Source: Desulfovibrio sp. Fe33 | GTDB lineage: Bacteria; Desulfobacterota; Desulfovibrionia; Desulfovibrionales; Desulfovibrionaceae | Length of the DNA: 64,000 bases | Direction: 5' to 3' | Assembly: GCF_028532725.1 (NCBI RefSeq) | Contig: NZ_JAQKGU010000007.1 | Coordinates: 124,001-188,000, forward strand | Part shown: positions 51,138-60,461 of the stretch, in pieces | Layout of the letters: each line of letters opens with the position of its first letter | How positions within the stretch are numbered: the first letter of the stretch is position 1 | Notes under the pieces: model-generated | Told to the model about the DNA's origin: nothing | The model's input: only the letters and a program-made list of their open reading frames with translations | Databases searched by the model: none | Translations under genes and position numbers: made by a program

Positions 51138-51338
51138 AAGGGAACTATACTGTTACCTCTCCGCCTATGCGGAAGAACGCCGCGAAGCGGAAAAGCCCGC
51201 GCCGCAGGCGCATACAAGGGATGCAAGGGTGCGAGCCCTTGCCCGCCGGAGGCGAAATCATCCGACGATTGCCGCGAAGCGGCTTTCAAGCCTGATTTCC
51301 CTCTCCTCCGGTAATAGAAAGGGGCGTTCCCTTTTTTA
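51138..51338 (+). repeat. Hairpin-rich intergenic repeat, copy 5
   Basis: Nearly identical to copy 4 through the central 100 bases, with a period of about 200 bases. It opens with GGGAACTATACTGTTAC and ends AGAAAGGGGCGTTCCCTTTTTT, so its ends (GGGAAC and GTTCCC) are inverted. Confidence 0.85.
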
Positions 51339-51415
51339 AAGCATCCTCAAGATGGCAGCGGGGTGGTGACAAGCGCCCGTGTGTGCTCAGCATCGTCGAA
51401 CACGTCAGAAAATGA

Positions 51416-51450
51416 AAAAGGGGCTACCCATCGGGCAGCCCCTTTACTTT
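51416..51450 (-). terminator. Terminator of the NMO-like gene
   Basis: On the minus strand AAAGGGGCT pairs with AGCCCCTTT through a longer nearly perfect stem (51417-51425 with 51437-51445), followed by TTTTTCATTTTC. It lies 19 bases past the stop. Confidence 0.9.
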
Positions 51451-51468
51451 TTCAACAGCAACTCGCGT

Positions 51469-52638
51469 CTACTTGTTCAAGGCTTCCTTGAGGCGGCGTT
51501 CGGCCTCATCCTTGGTGTCCTGAATCATTTTGCCAACTTCATGGTATTTGAATTCGGCCCCTTCGCGCAAATCGGTCATCAGTTCCTTGACGGTGACGAT
51601 TTTGTCCACGAGATAGGCGTTGGCCCCGGCAAAGGCGAAGCCGTTCTGGAGCTTGCCCCTGTACGCATTCACCAGAGCCTGGGCGATGCAGTAGGGGGAA
51701 TTGTCTTCGGCGCAGGAGTGCAGGCATTTGTGTACGCACTTCTTGGGGTGCTTGAGTCCGGCGGACACGGCGTCCAGGAATCCGTTCCTGATGGCTCGCC
51801 CGGGCATTCCCACAGGACTCTTGATGATGGTCACGTCCTCTGCCTTGGCGTTGATGTAGGCCTGTTTGAAGGCTTCGTCCGCGTCGCATTCCTTGGTGGC
51901 CACGAAGCGGGTGCCCATCTGGACGCCGGATGCGCCCATTTCGAGAAAGCGGGCAATGTCTTCGCCCGTGTAGACGCCGCCGGCCGCGATGACCGGGATC
52001 GGCTTTTCGTGCTTTTCGCGGTAGGGGGCCACGGCCTCGACTACCTGGGCGAGAATTTTTTCCAGCTGATATTCGGGGTCTTCGATCTGCTCGGCCTTGA
52101 AACCGAGGTGGCCGCCGGCCCTGGGGCCTTCGACGACGAAACCGTCGGGCAGGTAATTGAATTTGTTGGCCCACTTGCGGCAGAGGATGGAGGCCGCGCG
52201 GCCCGAGGAGACGATGGGCACGAGCTTGGTGCGCAGTTCTTCCTTCATTTCATCGGAAACTTCCCGCAGATAGCCCGGCAGATCCAGGGGCAGGCCCGCT
52301 CCGGAGATGATAAGGTCCACTTTTTCGCGGATGGAAGTGCGGACCATGTCGCCGTAGTTGGTCAGGGCGCACATGATGTTCACGCCGAGCAGGCCGTCGG
52401 TCATCTTGGACCGGGCCTTGCGGATTTCGTCGATGAGGCTGCGGCGGTCGGCCCCTTCCGGGTCCTTGGCGCGTTGAGGATCGCGCATACCGATCATGGA
52501 AGTGGCGATGACGCCCACGCCGCCTTCGTTGGCCACGGCGCTGGCCAGTCCGGAGAGCGAGATGCCGACGCCCATGCCGCCCTGAATGATGGGCAGCCGC
52601 GCGGTGACATCACCGAAGCTGAGACTGGGAAGTTTCAT
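51469..52638 (-). CDS. Nitronate monooxygenase/enoyl-ACP reductase II-like flavoprotein
   Basis: The 389-residue protein is an FMN TIM barrel of the NMO/FabK/2-nitropropane dioxygenase group: LPIIQGGMGVGISLSGLASA, VSSGRAASILCRKW, VVEGPRAGGHLGF, VIAAGGVYTGEDIARFLEMG and ASGVQMGTRFVATKECDA, the last being the phosphate-binding part. In anaerobes such proteins may act as enoyl reductases or detoxify nitronates. Context gives no choice between these. A Cys pair region (HKCLHSCAEDNSPYC) near residues 300-315 is an addition common to one subgroup. GAGAGG precedes the ATG by eight bases. Confidence 0.85.
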   Translation of the reverse strand: MKLPSLSFGDVTARLPIIQGGMGVGISLSGLASAVANEGGVGVIATSMIGMRDPQRAKDPEGADRRSLIDEIRKARSKMTDGLLGVNIMCALTNYGDMVRTSIREKVDLIISGAGLPLDLPGYLREVSDEMKEELRTKLVPIVSSGRAASILCRKWANKFNYLPDGFVVEGPRAGGHLGFKAEQIEDPEYQLEKILAQVVEAVAPYREKHEKPIPVIAAGGVYTGEDIARFLEMGASGVQMGTRFVATKECDADEAFKQAYINAKAEDVTIIKSPVGMPGRAIRNGFLDAVSAGLKHPKKCVHKCLHSCAEDNSPYCIAQALVNAYRGKLQNGFAFAGANAYLVDKIVTVKELMTDLREGAEFKYHEVGKMIQDTKDEAERRLKEALNK

Positions 52639-52721
52639 TATATATACCTCTCATAGTTCTGATGATTAAAAGTCCCTTGCGCTGAATTCGTCTTCAAGTC
52701 AAGGCAAACAGCCGTTTCAAA

Positions 52722-53924
52722 TCAGTGTTGTAGGTTGCCGATGTGCTCCTTGACCACCAACTCGGCGAAATACATGGAACTGGTGAAAGCCGGGGAAATC
52801 GAGTTGAGGATGTGGACGCTGTTCAACGCTTTTTCGGTGACGAAATCCATGACGAGCCGGTTCGTCCTGATGTCCACGAGCTGCGGCCGGATGCCCGCCT
52901 TGGAGGACGGGAGCATGTCCTCGGGCCTGAGTTCCCTGACGAGTCTGGCCGCATCCCTGAAGAAGTGTTTGAAGAAGTATTTGCGCGGTTCTTCCAGGGC
53001 GATGGCCCGGAATTTCTCGTTCTCCATGAACATGCGCGCGTCGCGGAATAGAATTTCCGGAACTTCCGCGTCCAGTCCCTTGAGGATGCCGTAGTTCTCG
53101 CGTCCGAAGGCGGGGATGGCCGTCGGGCCGACATAGACGTCGCCGTGCACGCTGCGGGTGAAGTGCACGCCCAGAAACGGATTCTTGATGTTCGGGACAG
53201 GGTAGATGGACCCTTTGATCCTGTCGGCGGCTGGTTTGGCGAGCTTCCGGTATATGCCCTTGAACGGAAGCAGACGGTAGTTTTCGGCGATGCCGAAGGC
53301 CTGCGCCACTTTGTCGCTGTATGCTCCGGCCGCGTTGATGAACAGCTTGTGGCCTATGTCGCCCTGGTTGGTGGAGACAGTGTTCGGCCCGGTTGCGCCG
53401 ATAAAACGCGTGTTGAAGAAAAATCGGACCTTTCCGCTGGTTTCCAATTCTTCGCGGAGCGCGTCGAGCACGCGTTTGGGATCGACCACGCTGGTCAGGG
53501 GGGAAAACAGGGCGCGGTCCACGGTGCGCGCGTTGGGTTCGATCACGGCCAGCCGTTTCTCGTCGATCATCTCCACGGTGCCGCCGTTGGCCGTGGCCCG
53601 CCGCAGGAGTTCGTCCAGAACTCCCCGCTCGTCCTCGGTTCGCGCTACGATGACCTTTCCCGATTTGAAAAGGGGCAGCCCCTTTTCCTCGCAAAAGGCC
53701 GTCATGCGCCGGTTGCCTTCGAGGCACATCTTGGCCTTGAGCGTGCCAGGATCGTAGTAGATGCCCGCGTGGAGCACGCCGCTGTTCCGGCCAGAGGCGT
53801 GTCTGCCCTGTGCCGGTTCCTTGTCGAAGACGACGATGTCGTCGCATCCGGCAGCGACCAGTTCGCGGGCGATGGTCAGCCCGAGGATGCCCGCTCCGCA
53901 GATAACGATGTGCGCGGAGTACAT
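52722..53924 (-). CDS. lhgO: L-2-hydroxyglutarate dehydrogenase/oxidase (LhgO family)
   Basis: The 400-residue FAD protein starts MYSAHIVICGAGILGLTIAR, a dinucleotide loop, and has HASGRNSGVLHAGIYYDPGT, which is typical of LhgO, plus FINAAGAYSDKVAQ and VGPTAIPAFGREN. LhgO oxidises L-2-hydroxyglutarate to 2-oxoglutarate and passes electrons to the quinone pool. GGAG lies seven bases before the ATG. It is the last gene of a tightly packed six-gene run and starts four bases after the PPC-domain gene. Confidence 0.88.
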   Translation of the reverse strand: MYSAHIVICGAGILGLTIARELVAAGCDDIVVFDKEPAQGRHASGRNSGVLHAGIYYDPGTLKAKMCLEGNRRMTAFCEEKGLPLFKSGKVIVARTEDERGVLDELLRRATANGGTVEMIDEKRLAVIEPNARTVDRALFSPLTSVVDPKRVLDALREELETSGKVRFFFNTRFIGATGPNTVSTNQGDIGHKLFINAAGAYSDKVAQAFGIAENYRLLPFKGIYRKLAKPAADRIKGSIYPVPNIKNPFLGVHFTRSVHGDVYVGPTAIPAFGRENYGILKGLDAEVPEILFRDARMFMENEKFRAIALEEPRKYFFKHFFRDAARLVRELRPEDMLPSSKAGIRPQLVDIRTNRLVMDFVTEKALNSVHILNSISPAFTSSMYFAELVVKEHIGNLQH

Positions 53925-53928
53925 GGGG

Positions 53929-54372
53929 CTACTCCTTGGTCAGCAGGGAAACTCCCCTTCGGGTGTTCTTTTTCCTGAGCAGGTCCGTGCCCACGATTTC
54001 CATGACCACGACTTCGCCGACCAGCCAGATGTCCAGGCCGGGGCGGATGCAGCCCGTAAGGGTTTCGCCGTCGCGCCCCAGAGCTGCGTGCATGTGCAGG
54101 ACGGGGGCGCCAGACTCGTCCGGGAACAGGGTGCCCAGTCCGATCACTTCGCGGGCCCCGCGCACAGGACACAGGATGGGATCAATGACCTGGGCCCTGC
54201 CGTCCTTGGGGCCGGACACCACGTTGCCTTTGTCCGCGCCGCCGATAAGCGTACACAGAGCGGCCTTGATATCGTGTTCCCGGGCGAATTGTTCGAGGCA
54301 GCCCGGAAGCCGCTCGCCGTTTTCCAGGCGCAGGGTGAAAACCCTGCCCACATTGCCTTGGCTGTACTGCAT
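53929..54372 (-). CDS. PPC (DUF296) domain protein
   Basis: The 147-residue protein starts MQYSQGNVGRVFTLRLENGE and has the PPC/DUF296 pattern: LPGCLEQFAREHDIKAALCT, IGGADKGNVVSGPKD, and the His pair VLHMHAALGRDGETLTG with GLDIWLVGEVVVME. In plants this domain is fused to AT-hook DNA-binding segments; bacterial versions stand alone, form trimers and may bind a metal through the His residues. Function is unknown. The ATG at 54372 follows AGG and lies eight bases after the nuclease gene; longer in-frame readings upstream overlap that gene and are not used. Confidence 0.82.
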   Translation of the reverse strand: MQYSQGNVGRVFTLRLENGERLPGCLEQFAREHDIKAALCTLIGGADKGNVVSGPKDGRAQVIDPILCPVRGAREVIGLGTLFPDESGAPVLHMHAALGRDGETLTGCIRPGLDIWLVGEVVVMEIVGTDLLRKKNTRRGVSLLTKE

Positions 54373-54380
54373 GGGAAAAC

Positions 54381-57308
54381 CTACTTGTCCTTGGGCGGGA
54401 TTTGCCCGCACGGTTTGGTGAAGTCGCACCATTTGCAGCGGTCCCCGGGCCGGGGGGCGAACCGGGAGGCCGTCAGCATATGCCGGATCAATGTCTGTAT
54501 CAGGAGCGGGGCGATGTCGTCCACAGCCTCGTCCACTTCCTCTTCCGTCCATTTCCCCGGGAAAAGCAGACGCTCGTCGCCGTTTTCGGCCAGGTGGATC
54601 AATCCGGCGTTGACCGGGGATTCGCCTTCGGCCTCGGCGTATAGATGCAGGTAGGCCGGGAGCTGTATCGAACGCACGCTGTCCGCCAGGTCGGCCGCCA
54701 GGTCAGGGTCGATATCACCCCCGGCGAATCCTTCCATGCGGTCGAGAAGCTCCATGTCCTGCCAGAAACCCGCCTTGGGCATGGGCGCGCCGCCGGTCTT
54801 GTAGTCCAGGATGACGACGCCCTTTTCCCGACGTTCCACCCGGTCGATGCGGCCCTTGAACGGAATCGACCGGCCGTCCAGGGTCAGGGACGATTCAAGA
54901 GCCTGCTCCAGGCCGAGCAGGGTGGCCGGTTTCTGCTTGCCCACAAATTGTTCGAGGCGATAACACCCGGCCTCCATGAGGGCCATGCGGGTGTCCAGGG
55001 GAAGCCTCGCATAGAGCGGCCCGGCCCGGAACGATTCGCTGAACGCTGCGAGCAGCGGGGCGGGATCAAGGCCGGAGAGCTCTTCGCCTGTGCCCACGTG
55101 GGGAAGGAGAAATTCCTTGAGCACGTTGTGGACCAGGGAGCCGAATTCGCTGCGGTCGCCTTCTTCGTCCACGGAGTCGATGGGCCTTATGCCGGAGAGG
55201 TATTGGTAGAAGAACCGCTTGGGGCAGTTCATGTACAGGTCAAGGCTGGACGGCGACAACCCCTTGTCGGCCAGGCGCTCCTCAAGAGCCAGGCGCACCG
55301 CTTCGGTCACCGGAATCGCCGGGAGCCCGGACGGCAGGGAACTGGCCGGGAAAGTAACGGTGCGGATAGCCTTGTCCTTTGCCGTCAGGAGTCGTTTGGC
55401 GGACAGTTCCCGCTCCCAGAGCAGTTGCTCGACGAAGCGGCTGCGTACGGACTTCTGGTCGAGCAGGCCGGGCTGGACGCCGTTCTGGTAGTATATGACA
55501 GCTTCTTTGGCTCCCATGAGCAGTCGGTAGAAGTTGTAGCCCGAGACGTTGTCCCGTTCGCGGGCGTCGGGCAGGCCGAGGAGTTTGCGCAGGGGGTCCG
55601 GAAGGAGTGGATCGAATGGGTTGGTGCCGGGAAGCCTCTCTTCTTCGGCGTCGAGGATGAAAAGCCTGTCGAAATGAAGCAGGCGGGTTTCCAAAACGCC
55701 GAGGACTTGCAGCCCCGTCAGGGGATCGGGCTCGAAGGATACGCGTTCCTGGCCGAGCATCCGCCGTAGAAAGGCGTGCAGGGTGGACCTTCCGAATGGC
55801 TCGAAGCTTGTTTCCGCCCCCTTGAGTTGGGGGATGACCGAGTTGGTCAGCCGGAACAGGCATTCGGCGTCCATCAGATAGGTATGCCACAGCCTTTCGC
55901 CCTGCGCGTGGAGCATCCCGGCCAGCCCGGCCAGGGCTCCGCCCAGGTCCGCCAGTGTGGCCACGGATTCGAATGCGGTCAGACAGCGGTTCAGGATTTC
56001 TTTGAGCAGCGGCCCAGCCACGGTTTCGTCCACATCGGCAAGACCGTTTTCGTCCCAGGCCGGTTCCCAGTTCATGGGGTCGATGAACTTTTCGCCACGG
56101 CGGATGATCGCTTCCCACAGGTGGAAAAGGGTGCGCAGCGGCTTGTCGTCGGGCCCGAGCAGCCGCAGGTAGGGGTGGCGGATGAGGGCGACCATGTCCT
56201 TCCAATAATAACGGCCGTCCGGGGCGCGGTTTTCTTGAAGGGTCAACAGGGTCTCGATGAGCCGAGCCAGGGATGTGCGGGCCAGGGGGTAACCCATGGA
56301 GATGTTCGGTTCCAGGTCCGGGTCCACCTCGGGCAGCATGTGCAGCACGGGCAGTAACGCGCCTTCGTCGGGCAGGACTATGGCGGTCCGGTCCAGGGTG
56401 CCGTGCTCGCGGACTTCGCGCATGTCTTCGTTCAAACCGGCAAGCTGCGAGTGGCGGTCATATCCTTCGCAGAAGCGGATGTCCGGGCTGCGGGGAGCAG
56501 TGTCCAATCTCCCGGGGATTTCCGGGCGCACCCCCCAGCGGGAGAGCCAGGCCGTGTGCTCGGCCGTGGCCCAATGAGGGCGGCCGCCTTCGGCCAGGGC
56601 TGGATCGGAGTGCAGTACCGGGGTAAGGATGCCGTGCTCCCAAAGGTGGTTGAAGAGCCGGTCTTCGGTTCCGCTGAGCGCGTAGAATCCGGCAGCCAGC
56701 ACTGTCCTGTCGTTCAGCGACGCGGCGACGTCGTCCAGGCGGTCGAGAACGAAACGGGCGGACAGTCCCGGCGTGGTCCAGCCCCTGGCGTCGAGCCGGG
56801 CAAGGTATTCATGATGGATGGCGCGCAACTGTTCGAGGAGCGCGGCGGCGTAGGCCGAGACCTCGCCTTCCATGTATTCCAGGTCCTGCGGCTCCAGATC
56901 CTGTCGCAACAGGTCGTCCATGAGCCGGGCGAGGAGAACGCCCCATGGCAGGAAGGCCTCGCGGTCAAGCTCGGGAAGGCGAGACAGAAGGCTGCCTTTG
57001 CGGCCGCTCAGGTCCGCCACGATGCGGTGGAGCATCTCCACCAGATCGAGCTGGTTGGCACGGATGGGCGGAGTGGGCGAGAGGCGGCGGTGCAGCCCGG
57101 ACACGAAATCCGCGATGGAGGTCATCTCCGGCATGAACGAGGGCCGGGGCATGGCCGGGTGCGCGGCGAGCAGCGCCTTGAGATGGCGGCGCGGGCGGTT
57201 GTGCGGAAAGAGGACGGTCAGCTTGCCTGGATCGTCGGACTCAGTGACCATGTCGGCCAGAACCGGCATGAAGTCGATCTGCCAGGGAATCAGGATCATG
57301 GGGTTCAT
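54381..57308 (-). CDS. AddB-like PD-(D/E)XK nuclease
   Basis: The 975-residue protein resembles AddB. The C-terminal nuclease has GLSPSSLDLYMNCPKRFFYQ, EFGSLVHNVLKEFL, FKGRIDRVERREKG with VVILDYKTGGAP (the D...DxK core), and ends with GDRCKWCDFTKPCG. With the Cys in NCPKRF this makes the four-Cys iron-sulfur staple of AddB nucleases. The N-terminal two thirds are a helicase-like fold without a clean Walker A. With the helicase-nuclease encoded upstream it should resect double-strand breaks before RecA loading. Its ATG directly follows the stop of that gene (TAGATG). Confidence 0.88.
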   Translation of the reverse strand: MNPMILIPWQIDFMPVLADMVTESDDPGKLTVLFPHNRPRRHLKALLAAHPAMPRPSFMPEMTSIADFVSGLHRRLSPTPPIRANQLDLVEMLHRIVADLSGRKGSLLSRLPELDREAFLPWGVLLARLMDDLLRQDLEPQDLEYMEGEVSAYAAALLEQLRAIHHEYLARLDARGWTTPGLSARFVLDRLDDVAASLNDRTVLAAGFYALSGTEDRLFNHLWEHGILTPVLHSDPALAEGGRPHWATAEHTAWLSRWGVRPEIPGRLDTAPRSPDIRFCEGYDRHSQLAGLNEDMREVREHGTLDRTAIVLPDEGALLPVLHMLPEVDPDLEPNISMGYPLARTSLARLIETLLTLQENRAPDGRYYWKDMVALIRHPYLRLLGPDDKPLRTLFHLWEAIIRRGEKFIDPMNWEPAWDENGLADVDETVAGPLLKEILNRCLTAFESVATLADLGGALAGLAGMLHAQGERLWHTYLMDAECLFRLTNSVIPQLKGAETSFEPFGRSTLHAFLRRMLGQERVSFEPDPLTGLQVLGVLETRLLHFDRLFILDAEEERLPGTNPFDPLLPDPLRKLLGLPDARERDNVSGYNFYRLLMGAKEAVIYYQNGVQPGLLDQKSVRSRFVEQLLWERELSAKRLLTAKDKAIRTVTFPASSLPSGLPAIPVTEAVRLALEERLADKGLSPSSLDLYMNCPKRFFYQYLSGIRPIDSVDEEGDRSEFGSLVHNVLKEFLLPHVGTGEELSGLDPAPLLAAFSESFRAGPLYARLPLDTRMALMEAGCYRLEQFVGKQKPATLLGLEQALESSLTLDGRSIPFKGRIDRVERREKGVVILDYKTGGAPMPKAGFWQDMELLDRMEGFAGGDIDPDLAADLADSVRSIQLPAYLHLYAEAEGESPVNAGLIHLAENGDERLLFPGKWTEEEVDEAVDDIAPLLIQTLIRHMLTASRFAPRPGDRCKWCDFTKPCGQIPPKDK

Positions 57309-60300
57309 CTATGCGTTCCTCACCACTTCGCGAATTTCGCGCCGGTCCAGGTAGACCAGGAAACCTCGCGGCTCGCCGTAGCTGCCCATGGCCGCGAGAA
57401 TATCCATGTATTCGCGGACCTGCACCTCATTGTGCGGGGCCGGTTGGCCTGTCTTGAAGTCCACTATGACCGCCTCCTCGCCCACGGCCAGTAAATCGAA
57501 CCGCTTGAATTCGCCGCCGGGAGCCAGCACTTCGGGTTCGCGTGCGCCGACGGCCAGCCAACCGCGCAGCCGCTCGTCGCCGAGCGCCCATTCGGCCATG
57601 GCCCGCAGTTCAGCATCGAGTTTATTCCGTTCCGCGTCGGACAGCGCGCCCAACTCCGGAAAGTCCTGCGCGGCCAGGACCATGGCGCGGTCGATGTCCG
57701 CATCGGCGTCGCCGCTGACGGCCATGTGTTCCATGACTCGGTGGGCAACCTCGCCGCGCATACGCTCGTTGAAGAAATAGTCGTCCAGGTTGTGGCGGTA
57801 GACGCGCAGACGCGGGAGCCAGCCCATGAGGTCGGCTTCGCCTGTTTCCGGGGCCAGTTCGCACGGCTCGGGCCGGGGCGCGCTCGCCGAGGGATGCGTT
57901 TCGGCCGGGGTGTCCCCCCGTTCGAATACGCCGTCGTCGTCCAGTTCCAGAAAAAGGTCCATGGCCTTGAGGGTGGCCGGATTGGAGACCCTTCCCGCCT
58001 GTTCCGGGAAAAATCCGTAGAGTTCCTCCCGCGCCCTGGTCCAGGCGACATAGAGGAGATTGAGCTGTTCCCGTACGGTCCGGCCCAGGCTTTCCAGGTA
58101 CGGTCGGCCCAGTTCCTTGCGCAGGGGCACAAGCAGATTGCGCCCCTTGTGTTCGCGAACCACGTAATTGCGGTCCGTGCCGGTCTTCCAGTGGTGGAAG
58201 GGAACTATTGTCACCGGAAACTCCAGCCCCTTCGACTTGTGGATGGTCATGATGCGCACGGCGTCGATGTTCTCGGGCAGCGGAACCTTCTCCTGATCGG
58301 ATTTCTCTTCCCAGTATTCCAGGAAGGCGGACAGGGAGCCGTATCCGTTTTCTTCCGCCAGGTGGATGACTTCGAGGAAGCGGCGCACGTACAACTCGGC
58401 TTCGGGATGCCGCTCCAGGACGCGGAAGACGCGCACGGCCTCCATGGCCAGGTCATAGGGAGTCATCAGCCCGGACTGGTTGTAGAAGGGCTCGATAAGC
58501 CGCCGCCAGTGGTCGGGGAAGTCCTCGCGGAATTGGACGCCCAAGGGTTTCTTCCAGGGCCGGACGAGCCAGTCCAGCAGTTCGGTTTCAGGCAGTCCGG
58601 ATTCGGCCAGGAAAAGTTCCTTGCCGCCGATGAAGGCCAGGAAGGCCGCGTCGTCGCGGGGAAAATCAAGGAAGGCGAGGAATCCCGCCAACTGCCGCAC
58701 CACGGGGTGGCGGTTCAGTTGCAGGGAGTTTTCGGTGATGACCGGGATGTTCTTTTTTACCAGCAGGTCGCAGATCAGCGAGGCATGGGGATGGGAGCGG
58801 ACCAGGATGCCGATGTCCCGGTAGCTGCGCCGCGCAGTCAGGTCGTCCATGAGCGCGTCGAGGCGCTCCAGGGTCTGTTCCTCGATGTCGCCGGAGCTGC
58901 CGCCGGGCAGCCGTTCCATGCGCACGTAGCCACCGGTATTGAGGTGCTTCTCTGGAAGGGATTGGGAGCAGTCCCGGAAGCTGCGCATGAGTTCTTCGGC
59001 GAATTCGGCGCGGAAGGAGGCGTCGGCGTCGGGCAGAACGCGTTCCGCCAGGTCGGCAGCCTGGTCAGGGTCTTCGAGATTGGAGAAGAAGTTGTTGTTG
59101 AACTCGACCACGTTGCGGTGGCTGCGCCAGTTGTCCGGCAAATTCTCGGCCTTGGCGTCCTCGGCGAGTCCCGCCACCTCGGGCTGGGTCATGACTTCGT
59201 CGAACAGGGCCGAGTCGCCGCCGCGCCAGCCGTAGATGGCTTGCTTGACGTCGCCCACGAAGAACAGGCTGCCGCCCTTGGCCAGGCATTCCCCGGCCAG
59301 CGGGGTGATGGCCCGCCACTGGTCGCGGTTGGTGTCCTGGAATTCGTCCACCAGCAGGTGGTGCAACCGGCATCCGAGGCGGCAATACGCTTCGGACACG
59401 GCTCCGCCGTCCGCCAGCAGGTCGATGACGTGTCCGGCCACCCCTGAGTTGAGAACCGTGCCCTGCCTGCGCTGCAATTCCTCCAGGCCGTTTTCGAGGC
59501 GCAGGGCGATTTCGATGGCCGGGGCAAGGAAATAGGCTCCGGCCAGGGTGGCGTGAGCGAGCCGGTAGTCGGCCCATTTGTCCTGGAGACGGGCATAGAA
59601 GGATTCGGTCCGTTCATCCACCAGCCCTTTGCCTTTGGCCAGGACGCAGTCCGCCACACTTGTCTTGTGGATGGAAGCGGAGTCGGGGACGGAATCGAAC
59701 AAGTCCATATTCAGGCAATTGGCCAGGAAATCCTTGAAGTATTTGTTCAGGGGCAGGCCGACTTCCGCTGCATGGGCGGCCATGGCCTCCACGGAGCGTT
59801 TGAAGGAATCGTAATCCTCCACCAGCAGATCGGCGATGGCCTTTTGATCCGTGAGCAGGCTGCTCGTGCGGGTCTCCAGGCAGCCGGTCAGTTCGCGCAG
59901 CCGGTCGCGGACCGTGTCCTGTACCCAGAAACCGTTGCGCCTTTCCTGCCGGATGAGGGTGCGGACCGCATCGTCCAGAAGGGCGGCCGATGGCTCGTCC
60001 GTCTCACACAGGCCCAGGAAGTGGTCGAAGACCGCATCGAACAGCTCGCGCTCGTCGAAAACGATCTCGAAGTCGGGGCGCACGCCGAATTCCAGGGCGA
60101 AGAGGCGGAGCAACAGGACCAGCAGCGAATCGATGGTCCGGATATTCAGGCGGTGGTAGCGGCGCAGGATCGCGCCCACCGTGCGCCGGGCCGTGTCCGG
60201 CGAGCAGGCCGGGTCCTTGTCGAGGCCCAGGGCGATGCTTTTGAGGCCGCCGACGATCCGTTCCTTCATCTCGGCCGCGGCCTTGTTGGTGAAGGTCACG

Positions 60301-60458
60301 GCCATGATTTCGGGCCAGGAATATCCTCGGCCGGGGTGGTTGGTGCACACGAAGGTCGCTTCGTCGCCCGCTGCGTCCAGCAGAGCCAGGAAGCGGCGGG
60401 TAAGCTGGTACGTCTTGCCCGAGCCCGCGGACGCCTTGACCTGTTTCAGTTCAGACAT
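57309..60458 (-). CDS. AddA-like UvrD-family helicase-nuclease
   Basis: The 1049-residue protein starts MSELKQVKASAGSGKTYQLT with the Walker A at residues 9-16. Further helicase motifs are ITPLAGECLAKGGSLFFVGD with KQAIYGWRGGD, HHLLVDEFQDTNRDQW (motif II), and VRIMTIHKSKGLEFPVTIVP. A C-terminal PD-(D/E)XK domain has EVAHRVMEHMA and EAVIVDFKTGQPAPH. This is the AddA architecture (superfamily 1A helicase plus nuclease). It forms a complex with the AddB-like protein. GTAGG precedes the ATG, three bases after the transporter gene's stop. Confidence 0.92.
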   Translation of the reverse strand: MSELKQVKASAGSGKTYQLTRRFLALLDAAGDEATFVCTNHPGRGYSWPEIMAVTFTNKAAAEMKERIVGGLKSIALGLDKDPACSPDTARRTVGAILRRYHRLNIRTIDSLLVLLLRLFALEFGVRPDFEIVFDERELFDAVFDHFLGLCETDEPSAALLDDAVRTLIRQERRNGFWVQDTVRDRLRELTGCLETRTSSLLTDQKAIADLLVEDYDSFKRSVEAMAAHAAEVGLPLNKYFKDFLANCLNMDLFDSVPDSASIHKTSVADCVLAKGKGLVDERTESFYARLQDKWADYRLAHATLAGAYFLAPAIEIALRLENGLEELQRRQGTVLNSGVAGHVIDLLADGGAVSEAYCRLGCRLHHLLVDEFQDTNRDQWRAITPLAGECLAKGGSLFFVGDVKQAIYGWRGGDSALFDEVMTQPEVAGLAEDAKAENLPDNWRSHRNVVEFNNNFFSNLEDPDQAADLAERVLPDADASFRAEFAEELMRSFRDCSQSLPEKHLNTGGYVRMERLPGGSSGDIEEQTLERLDALMDDLTARRSYRDIGILVRSHPHASLICDLLVKKNIPVITENSLQLNRHPVVRQLAGFLAFLDFPRDDAAFLAFIGGKELFLAESGLPETELLDWLVRPWKKPLGVQFREDFPDHWRRLIEPFYNQSGLMTPYDLAMEAVRVFRVLERHPEAELYVRRFLEVIHLAEENGYGSLSAFLEYWEEKSDQEKVPLPENIDAVRIMTIHKSKGLEFPVTIVPFHHWKTGTDRNYVVREHKGRNLLVPLRKELGRPYLESLGRTVREQLNLLYVAWTRAREELYGFFPEQAGRVSNPATLKAMDLFLELDDDGVFERGDTPAETHPSASAPRPEPCELAPETGEADLMGWLPRLRVYRHNLDDYFFNERMRGEVAHRVMEHMAVSGDADADIDRAMVLAAQDFPELGALSDAERNKLDAELRAMAEWALGDERLRGWLAVGAREPEVLAPGGEFKRFDLLAVGEEAVIVDFKTGQPAPHNEVQVREYMDILAAMGSYGEPRGFLVYLDRREIREVVRNA

Positions 60459-60461
60459 TTC

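Noticed and set aside
27711-51338. CRISPR array as an explanation for the repeated units
   Set aside because: There are no short direct repeats with unique spacers of even length and no cas genes; the units are long, with internal stems and conserved middles.
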